64,000 nt of DNA from Microtetraspora glauca (GCA_001570385.1 BBYL01000007.1:744001-808000), one strand, 5' to 3'. Shown: positions 9,505 to 20,744, numbered from the stretch's first letter. Numbers and translations: made by a program. The notes: generated from the sequence alone by a model not told the origin.

Positions 9505-9790
9505 CATGGCACCCGTTCGGGTCCGTGGTTGCACCGGATCGACCCCCAGGTGGGGGCCGGTTCGGCTAGCCGATGCCAGCCGCAGGCGAAACGGTCCACG
9601 TAAGGCGACTCTTGGTCGTCCGATCACGGTGCGGCTTAGAGGTAAGTCCTGCCTTCCCGGGGGTCCAGATGTCCCCCGCAAGAGGAGAAGGGCAGTAGTG
9701 GCAAAGAGCTGCGAGACCCTCAGCAGGCGGATGTGGGGACGAAGACCAGGTCGGCCGGACGGGTGCCTCGAGCGCTTCGCGCTCTCCATC
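9505..9790 (+). ncRNA. Structured leader RNA upstream of hpf, probable raiA-motif RNA
   Basis: The 370 bases before hpf hold no credible gene but carry clear RNA folding. One hairpin pairs CCCCC (9543-9547) with GGGGG (9552-9556). CGGCTAGCCG (9563-9572) is a perfect palindrome. A nested hairpin has outer arms 9649-9656 and 9687-9695 around an inner stem CGGGGG (9658-9663)/CCCCCG (9673-9678). Unpaired purine-rich segments such as GCGAAACGG lie between. The raiA motif is a known conserved RNA class of Firmicutes and Actinobacteria, often found upstream of raiA/hpf genes, so position and structure fit. I could not run a covariance model; the ends are approximate, and a cis-acting riboregulator of another type is the alternative. 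Confidence 0.6.
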
Positions 9791-9819
9791 ACAGTCGAGA
9801 TGCGAAGGGGGGCTATTGC

Positions 9820-10470
9820 GTGGACATCATCGTCAAGGGACGGCACACCGGTGTGAGTGACCGATTCCGCGAGCATGTGACCACCAAGCTGGCCAGAATC
9901 GAGCGACTGGACAACCGGCTCATCCGGGCGGACGTGGAGGTGTCCAAGGAGCGGAATCCGCGGATGAGCGACCAGCGGGAACGCGTCGAGCTGACGATCC
10001 GCTCCCGAGGTCCGGCGATCCGGGCCGAGGCCGCTGCGGACGATCGGTTCTCGGCGCTGGACATCGCGCTGGGAAAGCTGGAAGCGCGCCTGCGGCGGCT
10101 CGCCGACCGGCGCAAGATCCACCACGGAAAGAACTGCCCGCCGTCGGTGGGCGTGCTCACCGCCGGACTGGGCGACGTGGCCCCTGAGGTCGTCGAAACG
10201 CCGCCCCGGACCGAGTCCCGGAGCGAGGTCCCGCAGCAGACCGCCTATGAGGAGCCGATCGTCCCGATCGAGATGGACGGCGAGGGGCCGGTCGTCGTGA
10301 GGGAGAAGTTCCACGAGGCCGACCCCATCACCATCGACCAGGCTCTGCTGGAGATGGAACTCGTCGGGCACGACTTCTATCTCTTCCGTGACAAGGAGAG
10401 CGGCCAGCCGAGCGTCGTCTACCGTCGGCGCGGCTACAACTACGGCGTGCTCAGGCTCGTCGAGCGATAA
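9820..10470 (+). CDS. hpf: Ribosome hibernation-promoting factor, long form (HPF/RaiA)
   Basis: Cytoplasmic protein of 216 residues that binds 30S subunits and pairs ribosomes into inactive 100S dimers. The N-terminal HPF/YfiA domain (about 1-105) begins VDIIVKGRHTGVSDRFREHV and includes the basic helix LEARLRRLADRRKIHH. The C-terminal dimerisation domain (about 160-216) contains EADPITIDQALLEMELVGHDFYLFRDKESG and VVYRRRGYNYGVLRLVE, typical of the long form. GTG at 9820, preceded by AAGGGGGG, matches the conserved N-terminus; an upstream ATG at 9733 adds 29 residues that belong to the RNA leader. It is probably controlled through the structured leader and followed by a strong terminator. Confidence 0.96.
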   Translation: MDIIVKGRHTGVSDRFREHVTTKLARIERLDNRLIRADVEVSKERNPRMSDQRERVELTIRSRGPAIRAEAAADDRFSALDIALGKLEARLRRLADRRKIHHGKNCPPSVGVLTAGLGDVAPEVVETPPRTESRSEVPQQTAYEEPIVPIEMDGEGPVVVREKFHEADPITIDQALLEMELVGHDFYLFRDKESGQPSVVYRRRGYNYGVLRLVER

Positions 10471-10476
10471 GAGCCC

Positions 10477-10509
10477 CCCGTGGATTCCGCGTCCGGCGGA
10501 ATCCACGGG
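10477..10509 (+). terminator. Hairpin terminator of hpf
   Basis: A perfect 14-bp stem (10477-10490 with 10496-10509) and a 5-base loop GTCCG lie 6 bases after the hpf stop codon. There is no U-tract, as is common for high-GC terminators, so termination is inferred. Confidence 0.7.
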
Positions 10510-10602
10510 CCAGGCCGTCCCCCGTCGACGAAGATCCTCTCCCGCGCCGGAACCCGTGTAATGATGGCGATCCGGCTACCTTGACCCCCGCAAGGAGGAG
10601 AA

Positions 10603-11292
10603 GTGAGCGAGCGGAGCGAGCGCGGTGGCGAACCGATCCGCGTCCTCATCGTGGACGATCACGCGCTGATCCGCCGCAGCCTGGAGCTCGCCCTGGCGGC
10701 CGAGGCCGACATCGAGGTGGTCGGTGAGGCGAGCGACGGTCAGGAGGCGGTGGAGCTCGCCGACCGGTTGCTGCCCGACGTGGTGCTCATGGACGTACGG
10801 ATGCCCAGACAGGACGGCATCGGCGCGACGCGGAGCATCAAGGAGTCGGTGCCGAGCACGCGGATCATCATGCTGACGGTCAGCGACGAGGAGGAGGACC
10901 TCTTCGAGGCCATCAAGGCGGGTGCCACCGGTTACCTGCTCAAGGACGTCCAGATCGACGAGGTGCCCGACGCCGTGCGCGGCGTGCACGAGGGCCAGTC
11001 GCTCATCAACCCGGCGATGGCCGCCAAGCTGATCAGCGAGTTCCAGCACATGAGCCGCAAGGAGGCCGAGCGGCCGCCGCAGCTCCCGGTCCCCCGGCTG
11101 ACGGAGCGCGAGATGGAGGTGCTCCGGCTCGTCGCCAAGGGCATGAACAACCGCGAGATCGCCAAGGACCTGTTCATCTCCGAGAACACCGTGAAGAACC
11201 ACGTGCGCAACATCCTGGAGAAGCTGCAGTTGCACTCCCGGATGGAGGCCGTGGTGTACGCCGTCCGGGAGCGCCTGCTCGAGATCACCTGA
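10603..11292 (+). CDS. Orphan NarL/LuxR-type response regulator
   Basis: Regulator of 229 residues. The receiver domain (about 14-130) has acidic VDDH, the phosphoacceptor Asp64 in [13 protein letters not shown], conserved Thr in IIMLTVSD and Lys in YLLKDVQ. The C-terminal LuxR helix-turn-helix (about 165-229) reads [36 protein letters not shown]. No histidine kinase lies beside it. The same arrangement (mtrAB-lpqB, hpf, orphan regulator, secA) is found in Streptomyces, where I believe the counterpart has been studied as OrrA, a regulator of antibiotic production and differentiation. The GTG start has an ideal AAGGAGGAG ribosome site. Confidence 0.93.
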   Translation: MSERSERGGEPIRVLIVDDHALIRRSLELALAAEADIEVVGEASDGQEAVELADRLLPDVVLMDVRMPRQDGIGATRSIKESVPSTRIIMLTVSDEEEDLFEAIKAGATGYLLKDVQIDEVPDAVRGVHEGQSLINPAMAAKLISEFQHMSRKEAERPPQLPVPRLTEREMEVLRLVAKGMNNREIAKDLFISENTVKNHVRNILEKLQLHSRMEAVVYAVRERLLEIT

Positions 11293-11298
11293 CGGCCG

Positions 11299-12531
11299 CT
11301 AGGCGGAACCGTCCGGTGGCTCCGCCGCCAGCGCGGCGCGCAGCGGGGCCTCGTGCTCCGGCGACGTGACGCGCTCCACGCGAACGCTCGTGCAGCCCAC
11401 CCAGCTCGCGGCCTCCCACAGCGCGGTTCGCATCGCCTCGACGGCACCGGCCCGGCTGCCGCCCGGCTCGAACCCCACCTGGCGGGCGACCAGGGTCGAG
11501 CCCTCACGGGCCGGGTCCACGCGGCCGATGAGCCGCCCGCCTGCCAGCACCGGCATCGCGAAATAGCCGTGTACGCGCTTGTGCTTGGGGACGTACGCCT
11601 CCAGGCGGTGGCTCAGCCCGAAGACGCGCTCGGCCCGCGCGCGCTCCCAGATGAGGGAGTCGAAGGGGGACAGGAGTGTGGTGCGGTGCCGCCCGCGCGG
11701 CTCGCTCTCCAACGCCGCCGGGTCCGCCCACGCGTTGGCCGTCCCGTCGCCCGCGGGGCCTCGCCTGGCCCTCGGAGCGGGCCACCCGGACACGTGGACG
11801 GGCACCAGGCCCGCGGCTCCGCTGCGCAGGGCCTCGTCGAGGAGGTCGGCGTACCTGCCCTTCACTCGGGTGAAGTCGACGAGATCGGCCCGCGTGGCCA
11901 CGCCGAGGGACCGGCCGGCGATGGAGGTGAGCGCGGTCACGCCGTCGGCGTCGGGGAGGTCTCCCGAGAGGAGGTCACCGGGGACGGCCCGCTCGGCCAG
12001 GTCGTAGACGCGCCGCCAGCCGACCCGGCGGGTGCAGACGACCTCGCCGATGTCGAGGAGGTACTCGATGGAGATCTTGGCGTCGGACCAGTCCCACCAG
12101 GGACCGCCGTTCTTGGCGCCGCCGATGTCGGTGGTGGTGATCGGCCCGTCCTGGCGGACCTGATCGAGGATCTTGTCCACCGTGGGCGGGACCTCGTGCC
12201 AGCGGTAGCGCCGGTCACGGTAGGCCCGGCGGCGGAAGCCGTACAACGGCCAGTGTTCGAGGGGAAGGATGCAGGCGGCGTGGCACCAGTATTCGAAGGC
12301 CTGGGCCGGATCGTGCCAGTACGCCCGTTCGGCGGACGCCCGGCCGATGGGGCCGAGCCGGGCGTACGCGACCAGTTCATGAGAACGTGCGAGCACCGAG
12401 ATGGTGTCGAGTTGTACCGCGCCCACGCGCCGGAGCATGCCGCGCACTCCGCCACTCCGGGAGCCGGCGCCGAGGAAACCCTGGGCCCGGAGGATGATCC
12501 TGCGGGCCTCGTCTGCAGTCAGGTCCGTCAC
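11299..12531 (-). CDS. Winged-helix DNA glycosylase, YcaQ/AlkX (HTH_42) family
   Basis: Protein of 410 residues with three tandem winged-helix-like regions. YcaQ/AlkX-type enzymes remove alkylated bases and unhook interstrand crosslinks. The family's catalytic QxD motif is seen as Gln-Leu-Asp in VGAVQLDTISVLARSHELV (about residues 33-51). Other typical stretches are YWHDPAQAFEYWCHAACILPLEHWPLY and LLSPFDSLIWERARAERVFGLSHRLEAYVPKHKRVHGYFAMPVLAGGRLIGRVD. It faces the regulator gene tail to tail with a gap of 6 bases. The QxD form is the one known from AlkX rather than the QxQ form of AlkZ. GTG start with a weak ribosome site. Confidence 0.88.
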   Translation of the reverse strand: MTDLTADEARRIILRAQGFLGAGSRSGGVRGMLRRVGAVQLDTISVLARSHELVAYARLGPIGRASAERAYWHDPAQAFEYWCHAACILPLEHWPLYGFRRRAYRDRRYRWHEVPPTVDKILDQVRQDGPITTTDIGGAKNGGPWWDWSDAKISIEYLLDIGEVVCTRRVGWRRVYDLAERAVPGDLLSGDLPDADGVTALTSIAGRSLGVATRADLVDFTRVKGRYADLLDEALRSGAAGLVPVHVSGWPAPRARRGPAGDGTANAWADPAALESEPRGRHRTTLLSPFDSLIWERARAERVFGLSHRLEAYVPKHKRVHGYFAMPVLAGGRLIGRVDPAREGSTLVARQVGFEPGGSRAGAVEAMRTALWEAASWVGCTSVRVERVTSPEHEAPLRAALAAEPPDGSA

Positions 12532-12587
12532 AGGCGCCGATGGTAGACGCTGTGACTGACAAAACGCTTACGACGGTTGCAGGGAGA

Positions 12588-12863
12588 TCAGTGGTGGGTG
12601 AGCTCGTGGTGCTCGAACGGGGACTGGTGCTCCCCTTCCGGCATCACCCGGGGAGCGTCGATGATCACGTCGGAGAAGATGTCGACGAGGAGGGCGACCA
12701 CACCCCCGACCGCGCAGATGGCGGCGCCGATCCAGAAAATGAGCCAGTTGGGTCCGATGGTGAGGCCGACACCGCCGACGGTGAAACCGGCGAGAATGAT
12801 GATGACGGCGAACCATGACTTGGGGCTTCCGCCATGACTGCCCTGATGTGCGCTTTCTGCCAT
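12588..12863 (-). CDS. HGxxPAAW-family small membrane protein
   Basis: Protein of 91 residues with a short N-terminus carrying HGGSPKSW, the position of the HGxxPAAW signature, then two membrane segments (about 18-38 and 42-64, FAVIIILAGFTVGGVGLTIG and LIFWIGAAICAVGGVVALLVDIF) and a His-rich tail. The family is widespread in actinomycetes and has no known function. It is transcribed away from secA, so the 207 bases between them must hold the promoters of both genes. Confidence 0.85.
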   Translation of the reverse strand: MAESAHQGSHGGSPKSWFAVIIILAGFTVGGVGLTIGPNWLIFWIGAAICAVGGVVALLVDIFSDVIIDAPRVMPEGEHQSPFEHHELTHH

Positions 12864-13070
12864 ACACCGTTTTCTACCCGATGGCCTTGTCGGTACGCGA
12901 GCCGGGGAACGACTGAGAGGCTTCGACCGTTGTAATGGCGCGCCGCTCCGTCCTCTCTCCGGTGGCTGTGTCCGGTGGTGGAACGGCCTACGATGGCAGC
13001 GGGGAAGTATGTCTTGTCCTCACACTCCGGTGGATCCGCCGGGGTAGACCTGCGAGGAGCTTTACTAAAA

Positions 13071-15869
<2,799 letters not shown>

Positions 15870-15885
15870 CCTGGTCTGAGGAGAG

Positions 15886-15921
15886 GCCCCTGCCGGAAGA
15901 TCGGCGGGGGCTTCCCCTTTT
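15886..15921 (+). terminator. Rho-independent terminator of secA
   Basis: Stem GCCCCTGCCG (15886-15895) pairs fully with CGGCGGGGGC (15902-15911), with one G-U pair, around a 6-base loop. The pyrimidine tract TTCCCCTTTT follows. It lies 17 bases after the secA stop. Confidence 0.85.
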
Positions 15922-15980
15922 CTCGTCGAGCTGTCCCGGCGAGCTGCCCCGCCGAGCCGGAGTCTTCCCGCGGTCCCGCG

Positions 15981-16454
15981 TCACGCGGTCTCGAAGTCGG
16001 TCACGAGCCACTGGACGCCGCGGCGTTCGAGGCGCAGGGCGAGGGCGTGGCTGCGCGGCCCGCAGTGGACGAGCAGGCACATCTCCAGCACCCCGTCGCC
16101 CGGCTGCTGGATGTGCGGAGCGCCGACCATCGGCGGCCGCGGAGCGTCGATCATCCTTCCGGCGCGGATCAGCTCGCCGTACGCGCGCTCGCTGAGCCTG
16201 TCCTGCACGGTCGCGGGCGGGCGGCGCCCGCAGAGGATCTCGGCCATGGCCTGGCCGAGCCCGCGCAGCCGCCGCTCGTCGGGCACCGCGCCGGGCGGCC
16301 CGATGACGAGCGGCCCGCCGCCCCGCGCCAGGGCGAGCGCGCCGTACGTGCGGGGGGTCCCGCTCGCCGGGCGCTCGTCGTCGTGGGCGGGGTCGGCGGC
16401 GGGAACGGGCAGGAGGCGTGGCAGGCGGAACGGCTCCGGCGTGGGTGTGGGCAT
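15981..16454 (-). CDS. Rv3235-family protein
   Basis: Protein of 157 residues with a Pro-rich N-terminus (MPTPTPEPFRLPRLLPVP) and a compact C-terminal domain containing GLGQAMAEILCGRRPPATVQDRLSERAYGELIRAG and VLEMCLLVHCGPRSHALALRLERRGVQWLVTDFE. This pattern matches the actinobacterial Rv3235 family, regularly found close to secA. ATG at 16454 has GGGGAG 7 bases upstream, and no GTG lies in frame further up, so longer frames on this strand are rejected. It is read convergently toward secA. Function unknown. Confidence 0.82.
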   Translation of the reverse strand: MPTPTPEPFRLPRLLPVPAADPAHDDERPASGTPRTYGALALARGGGPLVIGPPGAVPDERRLRGLGQAMAEILCGRRPPATVQDRLSERAYGELIRAGRMIDAPRPPMVGAPHIQQPGDGVLEMCLLVHCGPRSHALALRLERRGVQWLVTDFETA

Positions 16455-16653
16455 CGGGACTCCCCGGTCGTCGGTGAACGTGACGACTACTAGAGATTCC
16501 GGCCCGGCCCGTTGATACGAGGACCGCCAACTTTCCGGTACGACCGGACGCGTTGTGGGGCTATGCGCGGAAGGTCCACGGCGTACGGCGCCCGGTTGGA
16601 GCGGCACGCGAGGAGTTTCGGCGCATGCGGGACGAGGTTTCGGGCTGCCCCGA

Positions 16654-18024
16654 TCAGGTGCGTGTGCGGACCGGTTCCGCGCTCTCCCCGGAGTCGACGT
16701 CGAGTTCGGGTTCGCGGCCGGGAGTCATGAAGTTCAGCTTCTTGATCAGGAAGCTGAAGATCACGTAGTAGATCACGGCGTAGATGACGCCGATGCCCAT
16801 GACCAGCCAGAACTGGTGGGTGTTGTCCTTGCCGATGTTGAGCAGCGCGTCGGTGGCTCCGGCGGAGAACCCGAAGCCGAGCCGTCCGCCGAGCCAGGCG
16901 ACCAGCGCCATCGAGACGCCGGTGAGCAGGGCGTGCACCACGAACAGCAGCGGGGCGACGAAGATGAACGCGAACTCGATCGGCTCGGTGATGCCGGTGA
17001 CGAAGGAGACGAGAGCGGCGGAGATCATGATGCCGCCGACGGCCGGACGCCGGTGGGCGGGGGCCGCGCGCCAGATGGCCACCGCCGCGGCGGGCAGGCC
17101 GAACATCATGACCGGGAAGAAGCCCGTCATGAACGAACCGAACCCGTCGGCGCCCTGCAGGTAGCAGGTCAGGTCGCCGGAGAACTGCGCCCCGGCCGCG
17201 TTGGTGCAGCCGGGCACCTGGAACCACACGATCGAGTTGATGATGTGGTGCAGGCCGAGCGGGATGAGCAGACGGTTGGCCACGCCGTACACGCCCGCGC
17301 CGACGACGCTGTTGTCGGCGAGCACCTTGCCGAAGCTGTTGATCCACTCGCCGACCGGCGGCCAGATGAGGCCGAAGACGACGCCGAGCACGACCCCGGC
17401 GAGTGCCGTCGCGATCGGGACGAAGCGGCGCCCGCCGAAGAACGCCAGCCAGGCCGGCAGCTTGATCCGGTAGTACCGCTGCCACAGCAGGGCCGCGACG
17501 ACGCCGATGACGATGCCGCCGAGCACGCCGGTCGGGTTGTTCGCGGACCAGTTGATCGTGTCCCGGGCCACGCCGTCCGCGCCGACCACCGTCTGGGCCA
17601 CCCGCTGGTGCACCGCGTCGACCGTCGGCGCCTGGAAGAACAGGCCCTTGGTGACCCGGTCGAAGACCAGGTAGCCGACCAGCGCCGCCACGGCGGTGGA
17701 TCCGTCGGACCGGCGGGCGAAGCCGACCGCGACGCCGACGGCGAAGAGCAGCGGCAGAGCGTCGAAGAGCGAGTCGCCGGCGTTCAGGAGCACCGTGGCG
17801 ACCTTGGCCATCCACTCGAAGCCCGGCACGTCAGCGAGGCCGCCGGGGATCGCCCCGTTGGACCCCAGCATGTCGGGCTGGCCGAACCGCTTCAGGATCG
17901 CGGCCGCCGGCAGGGCGACGATCGGGAGCATCAGAGAGCGGCCCAGACGTTGCAGCACGCCCATCACGGCCGATCCCGAGGACGGCGGAGCGGGCGATCC
18001 CGCCTCGGCCGAGCGTGAACTCAT
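16654..18024 (-). CDS. PTS EIIC permease, glucose/N-acetylglucosamine family (NagE-like)
   Basis: Membrane sugar transporter of 456 residues, separate from its EIIB and EIIA. About ten membrane segments are seen. The N-terminus LQRLGRSLMLPIVALPAAAIL is the EIIC family signature, and the sugar-binding region carries GITEPIEFAFIFVAPLLFVVHALLTG. HHIINSIVWFQV and GADGFGSFMTGFFPVMMFGLPAAA are also typical of glucose-family EIIC. ATG at 18024 has an ideal GGAGGA site. It follows the GntR gene by 35 bases on the same strand, so the two form an operon. With the DasR-like operator and the SIS/EIIB/EIIA genes beside it, N-acetylglucosamine is the likeliest substrate; glucose-type specificity cannot be excluded. 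Confidence 0.9.
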   Translation of the reverse strand: MSSRSAEAGSPAPPSSGSAVMGVLQRLGRSLMLPIVALPAAAILKRFGQPDMLGSNGAIPGGLADVPGFEWMAKVATVLLNAGDSLFDALPLLFAVGVAVGFARRSDGSTAVAALVGYLVFDRVTKGLFFQAPTVDAVHQRVAQTVVGADGVARDTINWSANNPTGVLGGIVIGVVAALLWQRYYRIKLPAWLAFFGGRRFVPIATALAGVVLGVVFGLIWPPVGEWINSFGKVLADNSVVGAGVYGVANRLLIPLGLHHIINSIVWFQVPGCTNAAGAQFSGDLTCYLQGADGFGSFMTGFFPVMMFGLPAAAVAIWRAAPAHRRPAVGGIMISAALVSFVTGITEPIEFAFIFVAPLLFVVHALLTGVSMALVAWLGGRLGFGFSAGATDALLNIGKDNTHQFWLVMGIGVIYAVIYYVIFSFLIKKLNFMTPGREPELDVDSGESAEPVRTRT

Positions 18025-18059
18025 CGATGTTCCTCCAGGGCTGGGGTTCGGGAGGATCG

Positions 18060-18800
18060 CTACGGGCGTCGGACGGGGATCTCGAGAAGGGTTCTGAGCT
18101 GGTAACGGTCGGCCCGGTAGGTGGAGACGCCGAGCTCCGCGCACATCCCGCCGGCGAAGGAACGCCGCTGGAGCAGCAGCACCGCGCCGCCGCGGGGCAG
18201 CTTGAGCAGGTCGGCGTCACCGGGGTCGGCGATGCCGCCGTCGATGGTGAGCTCGCCCGCGTCGAGCACGAGGCCGTACCGCGATTCGAGCAGCGCGTAC
18301 AGCGAGCGCCCGGACAGGTCGTAGGAGTCGAGGTCCGGGGCGAGGGCCACGGGGATGTGGGCGCGCTCGATGGACAGCGGCTCGCCGTCGGCGGTGCGCA
18401 GCCGTTCGATGAAGTGCACCGCGTCGCCGGGCTGGATGCCGAGCTCCCGGGCGAGGTGGGCGCTGGCCCTGACGATCCGGCGGTCCAGGTCGCGGGAGCC
18501 GGGCGTGAGGCCGCGGGCCCGCATGTCGTCGCTGAACGACGTGAGCTGGAGGGCGAGCTCGATCTTCGGGCGGGCGACGAACGTGCCCTTGCCGGGGACC
18601 CGGTGCAGCCGCCCCTCGGACACCAGGTGGTCGACCGCCTGCCGTACCGTCATTCTGGAGAGGCCGAAACGCTGGCACAGCTCGCGTTCGGAGGGAATCG
18701 CCGCGCCGATCGGCAACTCGTTGTTCTCGATGAGATCGAGCAGGATCTCCCGGAGCTGGAAGTATTTGGGCACCGGGCTGTCCGGATCGATCTGAGCCAC
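18060..18800 (-). CDS. GntR/HutC-family regulator, DasR-like
   Basis: Repressor of 246 residues. The N-terminal winged helix (about 10-78) includes PKYFQLREILLDLIENNELPIGAAIPSERELCQRFGLSRMTVRQAVDHLVSEGRLHRVPGKGTFVA, nearly textbook for DasR-type proteins. A C-terminal UTRA effector domain (about 95-240) contains RGLTPGSRDLDRRIVRASAHLARELGIQPGDAVHFIERLR. DasR senses glucosamine-6-phosphate and related sugar phosphates and represses the GlcNAc PTS, chitinases and secondary metabolism in Streptomyces. GTG at 18800 has GGGAGGGATCA upstream and starts the conserved VAQIDPDSPVPKYFQL; an ATG at 18827 is possible. The palindrome just upstream suggests autoregulation. Confidence 0.92.
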   Translation of the reverse strand: MAQIDPDSPVPKYFQLREILLDLIENNELPIGAAIPSERELCQRFGLSRMTVRQAVDHLVSEGRLHRVPGKGTFVARPKIELALQLTSFSDDMRARGLTPGSRDLDRRIVRASAHLARELGIQPGDAVHFIERLRTADGEPLSIERAHIPVALAPDLDSYDLSGRSLYALLESRYGLVLDAGELTIDGGIADPGDADLLKLPRGGAVLLLQRRSFAGGMCAELGVSTYRADRYQLRTLLEIPVRRP

Positions 18801-18850
18801 TGATCCCTCCCCTCTCGATCTGATCATCTGAACTAAGTTATGGTTCGTGC

Positions 18851-18872
18851 TGGTCTAGTCCGGACTAGACCA
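18851..18872. promoter_or_regulatory. DasR-responsive (dre-like) operator palindrome
   Basis: A 22-bp perfect palindrome whose half is TGGTCTAGTCC. Each strand carries a sequence close to the dre core TGGTCTAGACCA, so two overlapping sites face opposite directions. On the minus strand a TTGACA hexamer (18893-18888) lies about 18 bases before the palindrome, placing the -10 region of the regulator/permease operon inside the operator. It can also cover the promoter of the rightward SIS gene. Confidence 0.8.
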
Positions 18873-18960
18873 CAGCTTGGAATTGTGTGTCAATGTACGG
18901 ACCAGAGACGGATCGATAACGGCAAGGTCTCGCCAAGCCGGGATTTGAGGATGGCAGCAG

Positions 18961-19995
18961 ATGACGACCAAGATGCGCAGCGAGATCGCCGAGCAGCCGG
19001 CCGCGCTTCGTGACACGCTTGACTCCCTGCTTCCCAGGGTGGACGAGGTGCGGCGGCTCGCGGGGGAGACCCGGCAGCTCCTCTTCGTCGCTCGGGGCAC
19101 CTCCGACAACGCCGCGGTGTACGGCCGCTACCTGATCGAGGCGCACGCCGGCCGCCTGTGCGCTCTGGGGGCGCCGTCCATCGCCACCACCTACCGCCGC
19201 AGGCTCGACCTGGACGGCGTGCTGGCCGTGGGCCTGTCGCAGTCCGGGCGGACCGAGGAGATCGTCGAGACCCTCGACTGGGCGAAGAGCTGCGGCGCCA
19301 AGACCGTGGCGATCACCAACGGCGGCCCCGCCTCGCCGCTGGCCGAGATCGCCGATCTGGCCCTGTGCACGCTGGCCGGTGAGGAGAAGGCCGTCCCGGC
19401 CACCAAGACGTACACCACGCAGCTCGCCGCGCTGGCGGTGCTCGCGCTGGGGCTCGGCGCCGACGTGAACGCGGACGACCTGCAGCGGGTGCCCGACGCG
19501 GTGGAGAAGCTGATCGACGACCCCGGTGACCTGGCGGCCGTCGTCGAGGGCCTCGCCGACAAGCCGGGCGTGGTCGTCTCCGGCCGGGGACTCGCCTTCT
19601 CCACCGCGCTCGAACTCGCGCTCAAGCTGAAAGAGGCCTGCTACCTGCACGCCATGGGACTCTCGTACGCCGACCTGCTGCACGGGCCGATCGCGGTGGT
19701 GGACGAGGACACCCCGGCCATCCTGGTCGCGGCGGGTGAGGGCCCGACGCTGCCCGGCACGGTCGCGCTGGCCGAGCGGGTGACCGGCGCGGGCGCCGCC
19801 GCGTACGGTGTCGGCGGCGGCACGGCGCTGGCGGCCGTGTCCACCGCCGCGCTGAACGGTCCCGACCTTCCCGAATGGGTGGCGCCCATGGGCCTCATCG
19901 TGCCCGGTCAGCTCCTCACCGAGGCACTCGCGCGCAGGCTCGGCATCGACCCCGATGCCCCCCGAGGCCTGAACAAGGTGACTCAGACGGATTAG
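18961..19995 (+). CDS. SIS-domain protein, probable glucosamine-6-phosphate deaminase (NagB-II type)
   Basis: Cytoplasmic protein of 344 residues with two SIS sugar-isomerase domains. The first (about 35-165) has the phosphate-binding LFVARGTSDNAAVYGRYLIE and VGLSQSGRTEEIVETL, and KTYTTQLAALAVLALGLG follows. The second contains SGRGLAFSTALELALKLKEACYLHAMGLSYADLLHGPIAVV, where GlmS-like enzymes bind fructose-6-phosphate. There is no glutaminase domain, so it resembles the isomerase half of GlmS and NagB-II/AgaS-type deaminases. In this operon, with GlcNAc-type PTS genes, it would convert glucosamine-6-phosphate to fructose-6-phosphate plus ammonia. The substrate is inferred from context. AGGATGGCAGCAG precedes the ATG. 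Confidence 0.87.
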   Translation: MTTKMRSEIAEQPAALRDTLDSLLPRVDEVRRLAGETRQLLFVARGTSDNAAVYGRYLIEAHAGRLCALGAPSIATTYRRRLDLDGVLAVGLSQSGRTEEIVETLDWAKSCGAKTVAITNGGPASPLAEIADLALCTLAGEEKAVPATKTYTTQLAALAVLALGLGADVNADDLQRVPDAVEKLIDDPGDLAAVVEGLADKPGVVVSGRGLAFSTALELALKLKEACYLHAMGLSYADLLHGPIAVVDEDTPAILVAAGEGPTLPGTVALAERVTGAGAAAYGVGGGTALAAVSTAALNGPDLPEWVAPMGLIVPGQLLTEALARRLGIDPDAPRGLNKVTQTD

Positions 19996-20029
19996 CCTGC
20001 GCACAGCACGCATATCGAGGAGGACCGAC

Positions 20030-20266
20030 ATGGCGGCAGATGTCCGGGCGATCATCGCTGGGCTCGGTGGTGTGGACAACGTCATCGACATCGAGCCGTG
20101 CATCACGCGGCTGCGCACGGAGGTGTACGACGCCTCCAAGGTCGACCAGGCGGCCCTCAGGGCGGCGGGTGTCCACGGCGTGATGCTGGCGGGCAACGTC
20201 GTGCAGGTCGTCGTGGGACCCGACGCCGACACGATCGCCAGCGACATCGAGGAGATCATCGGCTGA
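20030..20266 (+). CDS. PTS EIIB component, glucose family
   Basis: Protein of 78 residues, a free-standing EIIB domain that passes phosphate from EIIA to the sugar bound by EIIC. The phospho-cysteine is Cys24 in the family signature IEPCITRLRTEVYD; the rest (VHGVMLAGNVVQVVVGPDADTIASDIEEII) follows the EIIB fold. AGGAGG lies 6 bases before the ATG. It is 34 bases after the SIS gene and 31 before EIIA. Separate B and C domains match the split NagF/NagE arrangement of Streptomyces. Confidence 0.94.
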   Translation: MAADVRAIIAGLGGVDNVIDIEPCITRLRTEVYDASKVDQAALRAAGVHGVMLAGNVVQVVVGPDADTIASDIEEIIG

Positions 20267-20297
20267 CGCTCGGGCCGATCCGACAGGAAGGGGCGTC

Positions 20298-20744
20298 GTG
20301 ACGACTGTTCTCGCCCCGGTGGCGGGGACGGCGGTCGGTCTGGCGGCCGTGCCGGACCCGGTCTTCTCCCAGGCCATGGTCGGGCCCGGATCGGCGATCG
20401 ATCCCGAACGCGCTCCCGGTCAGGCCGTCGCCCCGATCAGCGGGACGATCGTCAAGTTGCACGCGCACGCCTACATCGTCGAGGGGGACGACGGCAGGGG
20501 CGTGCTCGTGCACCTCGGCATCGACACCGTGCAGCTCAAAGGGGAGGGTTTCCGGTTGCTCGCGGCCGAGGGGGACCGGGTCCGCGCCGGCCAGCCGGTG
20601 GTGTTCTGGAATCCCGCCGCGGTCGAGGAGGGCGGGCGGTCGCCGATCTGCCCCGTGGTGGCCCTGGACGCGGCGGACGGCGACGTCAACGGGCAGGTCC
20701 GTGGTGGCGTGGGAGCGGGCGACGACCTGTTCGAGTGGTCGTGA
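20298..20744 (+). CDS. crr: PTS EIIA component, glucose family (Crr-like)
   Basis: Protein of 148 residues that accepts phosphate from HPr. The glucose-type EIIA fold is clear: LAPVAGTAVGLAAVPDPVFSQAMVGPGSAIDP, APISGTIVKLHAHAYIV (structural His57) and GVLVHLGIDTVQLKGEGF with the phosphorylated His72. GTG start after GAAGGGGCGTC. In other bacteria EIIA-Glc also regulates catabolite control; whether it does so here is unknown. It sits between EIIB and HPr, so all general and sugar-specific PTS parts are in one place. Confidence 0.95.
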   Translation: MTTVLAPVAGTAVGLAAVPDPVFSQAMVGPGSAIDPERAPGQAVAPISGTIVKLHAHAYIVEGDDGRGVLVHLGIDTVQLKGEGFRLLAAEGDRVRAGQPVVFWNPAAVEEGGRSPICPVVALDAADGDVNGQVRGGVGAGDDLFEWS

